Positions 39,407 to 49,273 of a stretch of DNA of 64,000 nucleotides are shown one piece after another (the stretch's first letter is position 1; each line of letters opens with the position of its first letter). Position numbers and translations under genes: made by a program. Under the pieces are notes generated by a model, which saw only the letters and a list, made by a program, of their open reading frames with translations, was not told the origin of the DNA and did no database searches. The stretch covers positions 1,798,001 through 1,862,000 of the forward strand of contig NZ_CP047130.1 of the NCBI RefSeq assembly GCF_009832865.1. The letters are read 5' to 3'. The stretch comes from Colwellia sp. 20A7. GTDB lineage: Bacteria; Pseudomonadota; Gammaproteobacteria; Enterobacterales; Alteromonadaceae.

Positions 39407-41242
39407 TTGAATATTATTAAAATATCCCTTTTATTTCGAGCGTTTTTATTACTAGTTATTACGTTTTCTACAACAGCAATACAGGCTAATAATGTAGTTG
39501 TCGATATTACTATTGATCAGCCGCAACATCACTATGCAAATATTGATATTAATTTTGACAGATTTGATACAAAAAAAGCCAGTTTTCATTTGCCTACATG
39601 GCGAACTGGGCGATATGAGATACTTAACCTTGCGAATGGTATTCGTGAATTTAAAGCGTTTGATAGCCAAGGTCATTCACTTAAATGGACAAAAACAGAT
39701 AAAGATACATGGCAGGTTGAAGGCACGTTAAATAAAAAAGTTAAAATTAGCTACCAAGTATATGCTAATCAGTTAGCCTTTAGAACACGACATATAGACG
39801 ATAGCCATGCGTTTCTTGATGCTTCAGCAATTATTATGTATAACGATAATTCTCGCGATGAACAGCATATTATTAATATGCATGTCCCTCAGACGTGGAG
39901 AAGTGTTTCAGGACTGAAAACAGGAAAGAAATCAAATGATCACAGCCACCAATTCATAGCTAAAAACTATGATGTGTTAGTTGATTCACCGATTGAGACG
40001 GGTATAAATGAACATTATTTATTTACTGTTGATAACCGTAATTATGAATTAGTTATTTGGGGGAATGGAAATTATGATAGTGAAAAAATGGTGGCTGATT
40101 TAACAGTATTAGTACAACAAAGTCAGCACATTTGGGAAGGTTATCCTTTTGAACGCTATGTCTTTATGGTTCATGCTACTAGTGGCGCTCGTGGTGCAAC
40201 AGAGCACCTAAATTCAACCATTATTCAAAAATCTCGTTTTAAGTTTTCTGAAAGAAAAGATTACTTAAGCTTTATCTCAACTGCAGCACATGAATTTGTA
40301 CATACATGGAATGTTAAGCAATATCGACCTGAGGGTTTAGTTCCTTATAAATACCAACAAGAAAATTACTCAACATTGCTCTGGTTAAGTGAAGGTTCGA
40401 CAAGTTACTTGCAAAATCAATTATTACTTCGTGGTAATTTAATGTCTAGTAACGAGTTTTTAGAACATTTAGCTACGCGTATTACTAGTTACCTACATAA
40501 GCCAGGAAGGCAAAGTCAAAGTATTGCTGAAGCTAGTTTTAATAAGTGGATAGATGAAAGTGGAGATTATGGAAATAATCATAGTGTTAATATCTATTCT
40601 GAAGGTTTTTTAGTTTCTTGGTTATTAGATTTTTCAATTATGGAAAAAACAGCGTTACAACGCAGTTACCGTGATGTTCATAATAGTCTTTATCAAAACT
40701 ATAAAGTACCTAAGGGCTTTAATGAAAAAGATTTACTTACGATATTAAAAGACTTAACTCATGACGATTATCAAGTTTGGTGGCAAAAGAATATCCATGG
40801 TTACGTTGATGTGGACTTTAATACATTACTAGCTAAAGCAGGTTTAGCTATGTCTTATGGTGATAAGGGTAAAGAAAAGACAATTGCGTGGTCGGGTATT
40901 AGTACTAAACAAATGGCAAATGGTTTGGAAATTACACGGGTTGAAAAAAATAGCCCTGCTTGGCAAGCAGGTTTAACTTTAGGCGATATTATTGTGGCTG
41001 TTGATAGTTTGCGTATGGTAGATAAAGACTTAACGACAAGACTTAAACACTTTCAACCAAAAGATAACATTAGTATTACTTTATTTCGCCGAGATGAGTT
41101 AGTGACACATCAAATTACTTTAGGTGAAATGCCTAAAGGTAAGCTCAAGGTTGTTCCGTTAAAAGAGGCTACCGATAAACAAAAAGCATTTTTTGAATAT
41201 TGGACCGGGGTAGCCTTTCCTGAGAGTAAAGTCGATATATAA
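39407..41242 (+). CDS. M61-family metalloprotease with PDZ domain
   Basis: This exported 611-residue protein starts at TTG with AGGAAG six bases upstream and has a signal peptide ending near AIQANN. The M61 (glycyl aminopeptidase) catalytic domain carries HEFVH at 295-299 and the downstream Glu ligand in LWLSEGSTSYL. A PDZ domain at about 500-575 (GLEITRVEKNSPAWQAGLTLGDII) follows. M61 enzymes cleave after Gly or Ala in some species; here the substrate is unknown. Confidence 0.9.
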   Translation: MNIIKISLLFRAFLLLVITFSTTAIQANNVVVDITIDQPQHHYANIDINFDRFDTKKASFHLPTWRTGRYEILNLANGIREFKAFDSQGHSLKWTKTDKDTWQVEGTLNKKVKISYQVYANQLAFRTRHIDDSHAFLDASAIIMYNDNSRDEQHIINMHVPQTWRSVSGLKTGKKSNDHSHQFIAKNYDVLVDSPIETGINEHYLFTVDNRNYELVIWGNGNYDSEKMVADLTVLVQQSQHIWEGYPFERYVFMVHATSGARGATEHLNSTIIQKSRFKFSERKDYLSFISTAAHEFVHTWNVKQYRPEGLVPYKYQQENYSTLLWLSEGSTSYLQNQLLLRGNLMSSNEFLEHLATRITSYLHKPGRQSQSIAEASFNKWIDESGDYGNNHSVNIYSEGFLVSWLLDFSIMEKTALQRSYRDVHNSLYQNYKVPKGFNEKDLLTILKDLTHDDYQVWWQKNIHGYVDVDFNTLLAKAGLAMSYGDKGKEKTIAWSGISTKQMANGLEITRVEKNSPAWQAGLTLGDIIVAVDSLRMVDKDLTTRLKHFQPKDNISITLFRRDELVTHQITLGEMPKGKLKVVPLKEATDKQKAFFEYWTGVAFPESKVDI

Positions 41243-41277
41243 GGTTAGCAGTATAAAAAACACGTTGTACGCTATGT

Positions 41278-41325
41278 TATAAATACCAAATTAAGCACTA
41301 ATAATTAACGTTGTTAGTGCTATTG
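41278..41325. terminator. Bidirectional terminator between M61 gene and queF
   Basis: AGCACTAA pairs perfectly with TTAGTGCT around a 12-base loop (about 41294-41321), in the 77-base gap between two converging genes. The T tail is weak, so strength is uncertain. Confidence 0.5.
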
Positions 41326-42210
41326 TCTTAAGGTTCTCGCTGCTGGTGCATAAGCTATGTGTGTACTTCTAAAAGGGTTTATATCTAAGCCACCACGACG
41401 GGTATAACGAGCAAATACTGTTAATTTTGATAATTGACAATATTCTTGTAAATCACAAAATATCCGTTCAACACATTGTTCATGAAATTCATTATGCTGA
41501 CGAAATGATATTAAGTACTGTAATAAAATACTGTGATCTATCGGAGCACCTTCATAGCTAATATATACACTTGCCCAATCAGGCTGATTGGTAATTAAAC
41601 AATTAGATTTTAGTAAATGGCTAACAAGGTTTTCGCTTACAGTCTTAACAGGACAAGTATCAGAGCTTGAAACTTCAGAAGAAGCGTCCGTTTGCGCATA
41701 TTTGAGTAGCTCTGCTGTATATTGATAATTATCAACTGTGATATCAGCTTCATCAATACAAGTAATCTCTCGACCACTCACTTTAATGGCAAGTGCAGGG
41801 CATTGTTCAACAGGAAATAGTGTTACTTGTGCTTGAATGCCTGCGGTTGCAGATAAATCTTTAATCAGTATTTTTTTAACCTCGTCAAAACTAGAGAATT
41901 TACTTTGGTTAAAACTATTCAAATATAATTTAAATGATTTTGACTCGACTAAATTCGGGCTTGTGCAGGCAAAACGAAATTCTGCTACAGCGACAATAGG
42001 TTTTCCTTTATTATTTAACCAAGACAATTCATATCCGTACCAAATATCTTCACCTATAAAAGGTAATGTATTTGAAACAAGTGATAAATCATCTCTATTT
42101 AAGCTTCTTGGTACACCTTGTAATAGATTTGGGTTATATTCACTACAATATTCGGTTGCTTTACCAAGCGTTAAATTTTTTAATTCTTTTGAATTTTGGT
42201 AGGTTGCCAT
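41320..42210 (-). CDS. queF: NADPH-dependent 7-cyano-7-deazaguanine reductase (long form)
   Basis: QueF reduces preQ0 to preQ1 in queuosine synthesis. The 296-residue two-lobed form matches E. coli QueF (YqcD): the N-terminal half and a C-terminal half carrying [19 protein letters not shown] and [18 protein letters not shown]. The catalytic Cys is in SSDTCPVKT (near 190) with a conserved Asp in NQPDW. It is divergent from syd, the same neighbour as in E. coli. No preQ1 riboswitch fits in the 56-base gap. Confidence 0.95.
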   Translation of the reverse strand: MATYQNSKELKNLTLGKATEYCSEYNPNLLQGVPRSLNRDDLSLVSNTLPFIGEDIWYGYELSWLNNKGKPIVAVAEFRFACTSPNLVESKSFKLYLNSFNQSKFSSFDEVKKILIKDLSATAGIQAQVTLFPVEQCPALAIKVSGREITCIDEADITVDNYQYTAELLKYAQTDASSEVSSSDTCPVKTVSENLVSHLLKSNCLITNQPDWASVYISYEGAPIDHSILLQYLISFRQHNEFHEQCVERIFCDLQEYCQLSKLTVFARYTRRGGLDINPFRSTHIAYAPAARTLRQ

Positions 42211-42266
42211 AACGTTCTTATTTTATATGAAACTTCACAGACTATTTTAAAGGATCTCTGAATTAG

Positions 42267-42872
42267 ATGACATCATCAAATCACACTAAACCCAATTTAG
42301 TAGACATTTTGCAACAATTTTCTAAGCAGTATGTAAAAAACTATCAAGACACCTATTCACATCCTCCAAAAGTAGAGCAAGACGAGCAATGGCTTTCACC
42401 TTGTGAAGATGCATACACTGACATGTCTACTGAGTATAAAGCTTTATCTTTGGGGGAAGTCTATTGGCGACCGGTTGATATAGAGAGTGAGCATGAGTTA
42501 AATTTTGATAATGTTGAAACAGCTTTAGAAATGACCTTGCACCCAGATATAAAAACATACTTTACTACTTTATACAGTGAAAACCTTGATGCTACCTGTG
42601 AAGAAGGTAACTTATCGTTGTTATTTGCTTGGAATAAAGATGACTTTCAGCGCTTACAAGAAAATTTGATTGGTCATATTCTAATGAAGCAAAGGCTAAA
42701 GCAAGGTGAAACTGTTTTTGTTGCTGTGACTGATGAAGAAGATATGATTATTTCAGTTGATAATGATTCTGGAGCAGTATGGGTTGAACGTGTTGGATGT
42801 AAGCCTCACAAAAAACTAGCTGATTCACTTGCTGAATTTATAAATACACTGACACCTACAATACCTTTATAG
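42267..42872 (+). CDS. syd: SecY-interacting protein Syd
   Basis: Syd binds SecY on the cytoplasmic side and is thought to monitor translocon assembly. The 201-residue acidic protein matches the family, with TYSHPPKVEQDEQWLSPCE near the start and VYWRPVDIE and GAVWVERVGCKPHKKLADSLAEF near the end. It is soluble, without signal peptide or membrane helix. It is divergent from queF. Confidence 0.93.
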   Translation: MTSSNHTKPNLVDILQQFSKQYVKNYQDTYSHPPKVEQDEQWLSPCEDAYTDMSTEYKALSLGEVYWRPVDIESEHELNFDNVETALEMTLHPDIKTYFTTLYSENLDATCEEGNLSLLFAWNKDDFQRLQENLIGHILMKQRLKQGETVFVAVTDEEDMIISVDNDSGAVWVERVGCKPHKKLADSLAEFINTLTPTIPL

Positions 42873-42941
42873 TGATAGCCTTAGAGTTACCTTAATATAA
42901 CGAAAAATATTAAGGTTAACGGCATATATTCTAAATTTTTC

Positions 42942-42985
42942 TTTAACTTATTTTTTTAACTTATTTTTTAACTTGTTTTTTAAGT
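42942..42985. repeat. T-rich tandem repeat, left of coiled-coil gene
   Basis: Three imperfect copies of TTTTTTAACTTAT-like units of 12-14 bases lie here, partly covering the gene end. A similar array lies at 43351-43390. Confidence 0.6.
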
Positions 42986-43290
42986 AATTGTTTTACCAAT
43001 TCTTTCAATTCTAATACTTCTTCTTTTAAACTTGTTAATTCATCATGAACTTCTTTCTCAAAAGATCTTGTTTCTATTGGTGGATTATCGGTTTTATATT
43101 CAATTTTAGTGTGATTTTCTTCAGGTAAAGTAATAAAAGTTGGCTCATGCTGCCAATTTTTTAATACCGATATTATGACTGGTAAAGGAATTTTTTTATT
43201 TAACTTTGTCTTAATTAGTGCAACTGTTGGTTTATTGCCTTCATTTGCTATTTTATTAGCGACGATTGAAATTTCATCGTTTATTGTCAT
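42961..43290 (-). CDS. Small protein with coiled-coil tail, possibly DNA-binding
   Basis: I do not recognise a named family. The 109-residue protein starts with a region resembling the N-terminus of KfrA-type DNA-binding proteins (IANEGNKPTVALIKTKLNKKIPLPVIISVLKNW, an HTH-like pattern). It ends in a charged coiled coil (EKEVHDELTSLKEEVLELKELVKQLLKK). Both sides are flanked by T-rich tandem repeats. A role in nucleoid or plasmid biology is only a guess. Confidence 0.6.
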   Translation of the reverse strand: MTINDEISIVANKIANEGNKPTVALIKTKLNKKIPLPVIISVLKNWQHEPTFITLPEENHTKIEYKTDNPPIETRSFEKEVHDELTSLKEEVLELKELVKQLLKKQVKK

Positions 43291-43350
43291 TTTGATTAAT
43301 TGCCTTTGTAATATTCACTATATTTTAGCCAATGTAACTAACCATGTCAG

Positions 43351-43390
43351 TTATTATTTTTTTAATTTATTTTTTTAATTTATTTTTAGT
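43351..43390. repeat. T-rich tandem repeat, right of coiled-coil gene
   Basis: Three imperfect copies of TTTTTTTAATTTAT-like units, in the same direction as the array at 42942. Confidence 0.6.
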
Positions 43391-43480
43391 ATTTAAAAAT
43401 CAATAGCTTGTGTTGTTTTATTTTATTGGTTTGTTTTTTGCTTTATTACGTATGAAAATATAATTATATCAGGAGTAAAT

Positions 43481-43858
43481 ATGAAAAAATCATTATTAGC
43501 ATTACTTATTGTATTACCATTAACAACAACTTTAACTGGCTGTGTTATCTCTGTAAAAGATGGCCAAGTAGATCATTCAATTATGGGCGATAGCGAAGAT
43601 AGAAGTTACAAAAACCGTAAGGTCATAGCGCAAGTCCAATTAGGTACAAGTGTTGTAGATATGCAAGAGAAGTTAGGTGTAGCTGATTTCTCTGAAACTT
43701 ATACTTACAGTGAAAAAACTATTCGTGTTTTATATTATAGAAGCCAACGTAAACATAAAGATGGGATAACAACTAAAGATGAATGTACCTATTTAGAATT
43801 TGTTGATGGTGCATTAACTCAAACAGGTAACGGTGACGAGTATAAAAAATTACTATAA
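43481..43858 (+). CDS. DUF3192 lipoprotein
   Basis: The 125-residue protein has a signal peptide with lipobox LTGC and the lipidated Cys near residue 21. The mature part is DUF3192, with YRSQRKHKDGITTKDECTYL and a following GALTQTGNG segment. It is a paralogue of the helix-anchored protein at 34850. AGGAG lies before the ATG. Function is unknown; a BamE-like fold is possible. Confidence 0.82.
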   Translation: MKKSLLALLIVLPLTTTLTGCVISVKDGQVDHSIMGDSEDRSYKNRKVIAQVQLGTSVVDMQEKLGVADFSETYTYSEKTIRVLYYRSQRKHKDGITTKDECTYLEFVDGALTQTGNGDEYKKLL

Positions 43859-44047
43859 ATAATATTAGTAAGTTACTGGGCTGTATGCCAAATTGAAATA
43901 ACATTGGTGTGACATTATGTTATGCCAAGTTATTTTAGTGTTTCTGAATGCGTATTAAGGTTTAATTTTATTTACCTATTTAAAAAAAAACTGGTATGGT
44001 GAATGTAGGGATAAAAATAATTATAATTGTTGGATTGGAGAACTTGT

Positions 44048-44683
44048 ATGTCAGAAACTGTTTCGGTAGATAGTGAACTTGATATAAGAGCAACTTACCT
44101 TAGTGCAGAAAACCTAAAGTTAGCGGCTTCGTTACTTTTTCAATCCTATCACGATGATCCTGTTTTTTTAGATATATTTAATAGCGACAAAGAAGGTTAT
44201 GAGCAAAGGCTAAGAGCATCAATAAGAGAAGAATTAAATGCTTTTTGGCAAGCTAAACAACCAATGGTAGGTTTGTATCTTGGTGAGTCTATGGTGGGTG
44301 TTGCTTGTTTGAATAGCCCTGATGATAGTGTTGGCACTGAACGATTCTGGCATTGGCGTCTAAAAATGTTACTAAGTGCTGGTTATTTAAGTACCAAACA
44401 AATGATCGAAAAAGAAAAAGTAGTGCTTGCCTCTATCCCATTGAAAAAATTCCACATGCTATCTTTTATTGCTATTCACCCTTTACACCAACACCATGGG
44501 TTTGGTCATTATTTAATGGCTGCGGTTAATACTGTTCTTGAAGAACATAGTGACAGTGAAGGCGTTGCTGTTTATGCAACCTCAGGTAAATTTAGAGCTT
44601 TCTTTGAAGATGCAAATTATAAATTTATTAAAGATGTAACGGTTGGGAAAGTCTCTGGTGCTTTAATGGTGCATTATAGATAA
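44048..44683 (+). CDS. GNAT-family N-acetyltransferase
   Basis: The 211-residue protein has the GNAT acetyl-CoA fold: motif A is the FIAIHPLHQHHGFGHYLM segment near 140-157 with QHHGFG as pyrophosphate loop. A GEDAN-like FEDANYKF C-terminal strand follows. I start at ATG after GGAGA at good spacing; a TTG seven codons upstream is less likely. The substrate is unknown. It precedes fadR but with 135 bases between. Confidence 0.85.
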   Translation: MSETVSVDSELDIRATYLSAENLKLAASLLFQSYHDDPVFLDIFNSDKEGYEQRLRASIREELNAFWQAKQPMVGLYLGESMVGVACLNSPDDSVGTERFWHWRLKMLLSAGYLSTKQMIEKEKVVLASIPLKKFHMLSFIAIHPLHQHHGFGHYLMAAVNTVLEEHSDSEGVAVYATSGKFRAFFEDANYKFIKDVTVGKVSGALMVHYR

Positions 44684-44724
44684 TAATTAACTTCCAAATT
44701 ATTATATTTTATCATGTCATGAGC

Positions 44725-44737
44725 TTGGTTAGACCAG
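44725..44737. promoter_or_regulatory. FadR-type operator upstream of fadR
   Basis: TGGTTAGACCA (44726-44736) fits the FadR core TGGTNNGACCA as a perfect palindrome, and the wider site agrees with the E. coli consensus at most positions. It lies about 82 bases before the fadR start, pointing to autoregulation. Confidence 0.6.
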
Positions 44738-44752
44738 TCTCTTCTATTACGC

Positions 44753-44779
44753 TTGTACCAATTCAATCTTCTGGTACAA
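44753..44779. repeat. Inverted repeat in the fadR leader
   Basis: TTGTACCA and TGGTACAA are perfect 8-base arms around 11 bases, between the FadR-type operator and the fadR start. It may be an operator or an RNA hairpin. Confidence 0.45.
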
Positions 44780-44818
44780 TCAGTTTTATTAATTTATTTT
44801 TTTAGGTCGTTTACGAAT

Positions 44819-45532
44819 ATGGTTATAAAAGCTCAAAGCCCTGCCGGATTTGCCGAGCAATATATTGTTGAATCAATTTGGAATGGTGGTTTTCCTCCTG
44901 GTTCAATTTTACCAGCAGAGCGTGAATTATCAGAGCTAATTGGTGTAACTAGAACAACCCTTAGAGAAGTACTACAACGTTTGGCTAGAGATGGTTGGTT
45001 AACTATTAAGCATGGTAAACCAACAAAAGTAAATAACTTTTGGGACACGTCAAGCTTAAACATTTTAGAGACATTAGCGCACCTTGACCAAGAAGGTGTT
45101 CCTGATTTAGTTGATAACTTATTATCAGCCCGTACTAATATCAGTGCTATATATATACGTGGTGCTATAAAAAATAATCCTAATAAAACAATTGAATTGT
45201 TAAGTGCTTATAGTGACATTGAAGACAATGGTGAAGCGTTTGCACAATTTGATTATCAACTTAATAAAGAATTAGCAATCGCTTCAGAAAATTCTATTTA
45301 TTTACTTATATTAAATGGTTTTAAAGGACTGTATTCGCGTATTGGTAGTTTATATTTCGCACACCCAACAGGACGTGAAATATCAAGAGCTTATTACCAA
45401 AAATTGATAGAACTAGCGCAAGAAAATCGTTGTGACGATGCTATTTTTGCCGTACGAAAATACGGTGTTGAATCAGGAGAACTATGGGCTGAGTTAAAAG
45501 GTGATGTACTTAAAGAGCTCACCGAAGATTAA
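44819..45532 (+). CDS. fadR: Fatty acid metabolism regulator FadR
   Basis: FadR is an acyl-CoA-responsive GntR-family regulator that represses beta-oxidation and activates unsaturated fatty acid synthesis. I start at [20 protein letters not shown], as in E. coli, giving 237 residues; 22 upstream codons are open but look like leader. The winged HTH ([31 protein letters not shown], about 30-65) and the all-helical acyl-CoA domain are present. An operator of its own type lies upstream. Confidence 0.93.
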   Translation: MVIKAQSPAGFAEQYIVESIWNGGFPPGSILPAERELSELIGVTRTTLREVLQRLARDGWLTIKHGKPTKVNNFWDTSSLNILETLAHLDQEGVPDLVDNLLSARTNISAIYIRGAIKNNPNKTIELLSAYSDIEDNGEAFAQFDYQLNKELAIASENSIYLLILNGFKGLYSRIGSLYFAHPTGREISRAYYQKLIELAQENRCDDAIFAVRKYGVESGELWAELKGDVLKELTED

Positions 45533-45825
45533 TCATTTTATCTACACTCATTCAAGCAAATAGAAAATGTTATCGACACTATTTGCTTTCTTTTTAATAC
45601 GCGGCTTACATTGTAAAAATTAAATCTCATCCATTGCTAATTTAGTTATTCAAATTAGGTCTTTATTATCTATAAACATGCATTAGAACAATGGATTGCT
45701 CATTAATTATTCGTTTGAGTCATTTTCTTCAAATTCTTTATTTTAAAATTTGCGTAATATGATTCTTTTACTACACTCATCTTATTATGTATAAATTGTT
45801 GATTAACAATAACTAGAAGGCAAAT
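45533..45825. other. Intergenic region before chemoreceptor gene
   Basis: I see no gene or clear regulatory site in these 293 AT-rich bases beyond poly-A/T stretches; the last part must hold the chemoreceptor promoter. Confidence 0.3.
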
Positions 45826-47445
45826 ATGGACTTATTTAAAACATTATCGGTTCGCTATAAAATACTTTTAATTCCATTTGTTGGAGCTATTGGGTTTTGT
45901 GTATATTTAGCTATAACGCTTATGGCTATGTCCCATATAGTGACACAGTTAGATAAGGCATATCGTATCGAATATCAATTATTACAAACATCCGAATATA
46001 GCCTTGTTAGGCTTGATAAGTTGAAAGAAACACTGGGTAATGCTGCAACCATGGGGGAAACTGATTTACTTGATGCCGCTAATATCTATGCGCAGGAAAC
46101 CCGTGACAAACTTCAAAGTAATATTCAGTCAGACACCGAGAATGCGAGTTATTTACGCTCATTACTCAGTGATTTTAATGATTATTATCAATTAGCTTTT
46201 GCACTTTCAAGTGAGATGGTAAATGACTCTGCTGACTTTTCTACGCTAGGACAACGAAGTCAAGCAATGTCAGAAAAGCTTACTAATTTGCAAAATAAGT
46301 TAAATACCTTTCGTGCTGAGCGATATCAGTCTTTTACTCAAGCGTTTGAGTCGGTTAATGAAAAGGCAGAGTCAAATGCTACCACAGGTATGATAGTTGG
46401 CGGTATTACTATCTTAGCGTTGTTTGCTGTAGCTATTCCTGTTGCTAAAGCAATTAGTTCAAGCTTACAAAATATTATACATTCTATGAAAGGTATTGCC
46501 CAAGAAAACGGGGATTTAACTGTTAGAATTACCACCAACAGTAAGGACGAAATAGGTGAGTTAGTTTTATGGTTTAATAGCTTTATTGAAAAATTACAAG
46601 GCGTTATTAAAAATGTTGTGGATACCGCTTTGCCCTTAGCTGAAACCGCAAATACTATTTCACAGCTGTCGAGTAGTACCATTGATTCATTTAATCGCCA
46701 ATCAGATAGTGTTATGCAATCAAGACAGTCGGTTGAAGAGATGAGCCAAAGTGTAGCTGAAATTACGACTAATGCAGCAGATGCAGCAGATGCTGCTAAA
46801 AATGCAAATATAGAAGCTGAAAAAGGTAAGGAAGTTGTTGAGCAAACGGTAATGGGTATTAGAACCTTAGCTGAAAATGTAACACAAGCAGCAGAAACAG
46901 TGAATCAACTTCAAGAAGATACTGAAAGGGTGAATGTTGTGCTTGAAGTAATACGTGGTATTGCTGATCAAACTAACTTACTAGCACTTAATGCTGCTAT
47001 TGAAGCGGCCAGAGCGGGTGAGCAAGGTCGTGGTTTTGCTGTAGTTGCAGACGAAGTTAGAAACCTAGCATCACGTACACAAGTATCTACGGAAGAAATT
47101 AATCAAATGCTCGGGCAGTTGCAAGGCGCTTCTAAAAAAGCGGTAACCATGATGGAAAGCTCACGCGCGAGTGTTGAAGCTAGTGTGAAAACGGCTATGG
47201 AGGCTGGTGATAGCCTAGTTGTTATAACGGATACCGTCAATGTTATTGCTGATATGAATGGAGCCATTGCTGTTGCAACAGAAGAACAGCATCAAGTTTC
47301 TGGTCTTATGGTTGGTCATGTTGAAGATATTCAATCTTGTGCTGATGAAGCTTCTAAAGCATCACGTGAAATTGGTGGTGTGAGTGAGCAGTTAACGGTC
47401 TTGGCTTCAGCGTTAGAGTCTGTAGCTCGTCAATTTAAGGTCTAA
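45826..47445 (+). CDS. Methyl-accepting chemotaxis protein
   Basis: The 539-residue transducer has two membrane helices (about 13-34 and 188-208) around a roughly 150-residue, mainly helical periplasmic sensor. A HAMP domain (about 210-262) and a signalling domain follow, with the conserved hairpin tip [19 protein letters not shown] near 382-400. It passes a ligand signal to CheA/CheW. The ligand is unknown. AGAAGGCAAATATG gives a good ribosome site. A porin and a short PstS-like protein follow downstream. Confidence 0.94.
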   Translation: MDLFKTLSVRYKILLIPFVGAIGFCVYLAITLMAMSHIVTQLDKAYRIEYQLLQTSEYSLVRLDKLKETLGNAATMGETDLLDAANIYAQETRDKLQSNIQSDTENASYLRSLLSDFNDYYQLAFALSSEMVNDSADFSTLGQRSQAMSEKLTNLQNKLNTFRAERYQSFTQAFESVNEKAESNATTGMIVGGITILALFAVAIPVAKAISSSLQNIIHSMKGIAQENGDLTVRITTNSKDEIGELVLWFNSFIEKLQGVIKNVVDTALPLAETANTISQLSSSTIDSFNRQSDSVMQSRQSVEEMSQSVAEITTNAADAADAAKNANIEAEKGKEVVEQTVMGIRTLAENVTQAAETVNQLQEDTERVNVVLEVIRGIADQTNLLALNAAIEAARAGEQGRGFAVVADEVRNLASRTQVSTEEINQMLGQLQGASKKAVTMMESSRASVEASVKTAMEAGDSLVVITDTVNVIADMNGAIAVATEEQHQVSGLMVGHVEDIQSCADEASKASREIGGVSEQLTVLASALESVARQFKV

Positions 47446-47567
47446 TTTTTAGCTATATTTTTTATTTAAAGACAGAACAATAAGTAATATTTAATAATAA
47501 TAACTGTAGTTTCAATAAAGCAGTAAACGGAATTAACATAACTCAACATAATGATAGGTATATTATA

Positions 47568-48737
47568 ATGAAACATAATAAAATAGCGCTTGCGCTAACA
47601 GGTATTTTATTAGCAGGTAGTGCCAATGCTGAAATCACATTAAATGGTTTTGCTAGTATTGTTGCTGGTGTTACAACGGCAAGCGATGAAAGCTTGTATG
47701 GCTATGATGATTCAATCGACTTTAGTCCTGATTCACTATTTGCTTTACAAGCATCAAGCGATTTAGGCGAAGGTTTAAGTATTACCGCCCAAATACTATC
47801 TCGAGGTGCTGATGACTGGGATCCTAAATTTGAATGGGCTTATGTTGGTTATCAAGCCAATGATAATTTGAAAATATTGGCTGGTCGTCAACGTATTCCC
47901 TTTTATATGTACTCTGACTTTTTAGATGTGTCTTATGCTTACCCTTGGATTACTCCGCCAAGAGGGGTTTATGACGTACCTTTTGATACCTTTGATGGGA
48001 TTGCGGCCATATACTCGATGCAGCTCGGTGATTTTGATACAACATTACACGCTATTTATGGTGGTAATAATTCAGATATAGAAGTGCTCGGTACTGAGAG
48101 TAGTGCTGATTTTAAAAATTTTGCTGGTGCCTCGTTAACGTTAACACGTGAGTGGCTAACACTGAGAGGTGCTTATTTCCAAACAGAAATGGATATCGAT
48201 TTGTTGGCTATTAAACCTTTAGTAGATGGTTGGAATGGAGTAGGCCAAAATCATATTGCTAGTCAAATTGATATAGCATCAGATACCAGTGAGTTTATTG
48301 AGCTTGGTTTCCAGCTTGATTTTGATCAAATTATTATAGTGGGTGAATACTCTTCATTATCATTAGATGATACAGCTTTACCTGGTCAAGAGTCTTATTA
48401 TTTGATGGCCGGTTATCGATTTAATAATATGATGGTACATGTAACTTATGGGGTTGATGAAGATGACCAAGATCCTATCGCGTTAAACTATCAAATACCT
48501 GGTATACCAGATGGCACGGCAGTTGAGTTCCTACCTGAAGACTTACAAGCTTTGATCCGTGGTACCGAAACTTTAGATACTGCGACAGATGAAGACACAA
48601 GTTATATCACATTAGGTCTGCGTTGGGATTTCCATCAATCAGCGGCATTAAAATTTGAATATACCTCTTTTAGCGATGATCTCGATAGTAATAATGACTC
48701 AGGCTTGTTTAGAACAGCACTAGTAACTGTATTTTAG
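47568..48737 (+). CDS. Outer-membrane porin-like protein
   Basis: The 389-residue protein has a signal peptide ending SANAEIT and a mature part with alternating beta strands, typical of a trimeric porin-like barrel: AGRQRIPFYMYSDFLDVSYAYPW, and a C-terminal TALVTVF that ends in Phe, as most outer-membrane barrel proteins do. The constriction-type tract and many Asp residues suggest a general diffusion channel. AGGAG-like spacing is weak before ATG. The PstS-like gene starts 11 bases later, so they are probably co-transcribed. Confidence 0.83.
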   Translation: MKHNKIALALTGILLAGSANAEITLNGFASIVAGVTTASDESLYGYDDSIDFSPDSLFALQASSDLGEGLSITAQILSRGADDWDPKFEWAYVGYQANDNLKILAGRQRIPFYMYSDFLDVSYAYPWITPPRGVYDVPFDTFDGIAAIYSMQLGDFDTTLHAIYGGNNSDIEVLGTESSADFKNFAGASLTLTREWLTLRGAYFQTEMDIDLLAIKPLVDGWNGVGQNHIASQIDIASDTSEFIELGFQLDFDQIIIVGEYSSLSLDDTALPGQESYYLMAGYRFNNMMVHVTYGVDEDDQDPIALNYQIPGIPDGTAVEFLPEDLQALIRGTETLDTATDEDTSYITLGLRWDFHQSAALKFEYTSFSDDLDSNNDSGLFRTALVTVF

Positions 48738-48747
48738 GAGTTAAAAA

Positions 48748-49179
48748 ATGAAATTTTTAAAAAGTACTCAAAGTAAACTTTTGTTATGTACATCTGTTTT
48801 GTTTCTTAGTTTCTCTTCTATGGCCGATGTTGCGGTTGTTGTTAACTCAACTAATGCTGATATTATTGATGATAATGATATAGCTCGAATTTTTATGGGA
48901 AAAATGAAAGCATTTCCAAGCGGTGGATCAATTGAACCGATTAATTCAGTTTCAGGTAGTGCAGTACGTAGTGAATTTGAAGAAAAAGTATTAAATAAAA
49001 GTTCAAGTCAGATGAAGGCTTATTGGTCTAAATTGATATTTTCAGGTCGAGGTAAGCCACCAACAGAATTAGCTTCAGATGCTGAGGTATTAAAGCATAT
49101 CTCTGCTAATGCTGGTGCTATTGGTTATGTTGACGCTGGGAGTGTTGATGAGTCAGTGAAAGTATTAAAAACCTTTTAA
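48748..49179 (+). CDS. Short PstS-like periplasmic binding protein
   Basis: The 143-residue protein has a signal peptide ending SSMADV and a short domain resembling the C-terminal part of phosphate-binding PstS proteins (IARIFMGKMKAFPSGGSIEPIN, a substrate-loop pattern, and GAIGYVDAGSV). It lacks a full two-lobe fold, and no pst transporter genes are near. It may be a ligand presenter for the chemoreceptor or porin just upstream, which is inference. Confidence 0.8.
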   Translation: MKFLKSTQSKLLLCTSVLFLSFSSMADVAVVVNSTNADIIDDNDIARIFMGKMKAFPSGGSIEPINSVSGSAVRSEFEEKVLNKSSSQMKAYWSKLIFSGRGKPPTELASDAEVLKHISANAGAIGYVDAGSVDESVKVLKTF

Positions 49180-49220
49180 TTACTTGTAATCTAATAGTCT
49201 AAATGTACTATTGTTCAAAT

Positions 49221-49250
49221 AAAAAACGAGCTAATTAGCTCGTTTTTTTA
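49221..49250. terminator. Bidirectional terminator before sodB
   Basis: AAAAAACGAGC pairs with GCTCGTTTTTT around TAATTA. It lies between two convergent genes and can work both ways. Confidence 0.88.
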
Positions 49251-49273
49251 TTAAAAATTTCAGTTGATAGCTA

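Noticed and set aside
42211..42266. preQ1 riboswitch before queF
   Set aside because: The 56-base divergent gap is too short and lacks the expected hairpin and C-rich/A-rich pattern.
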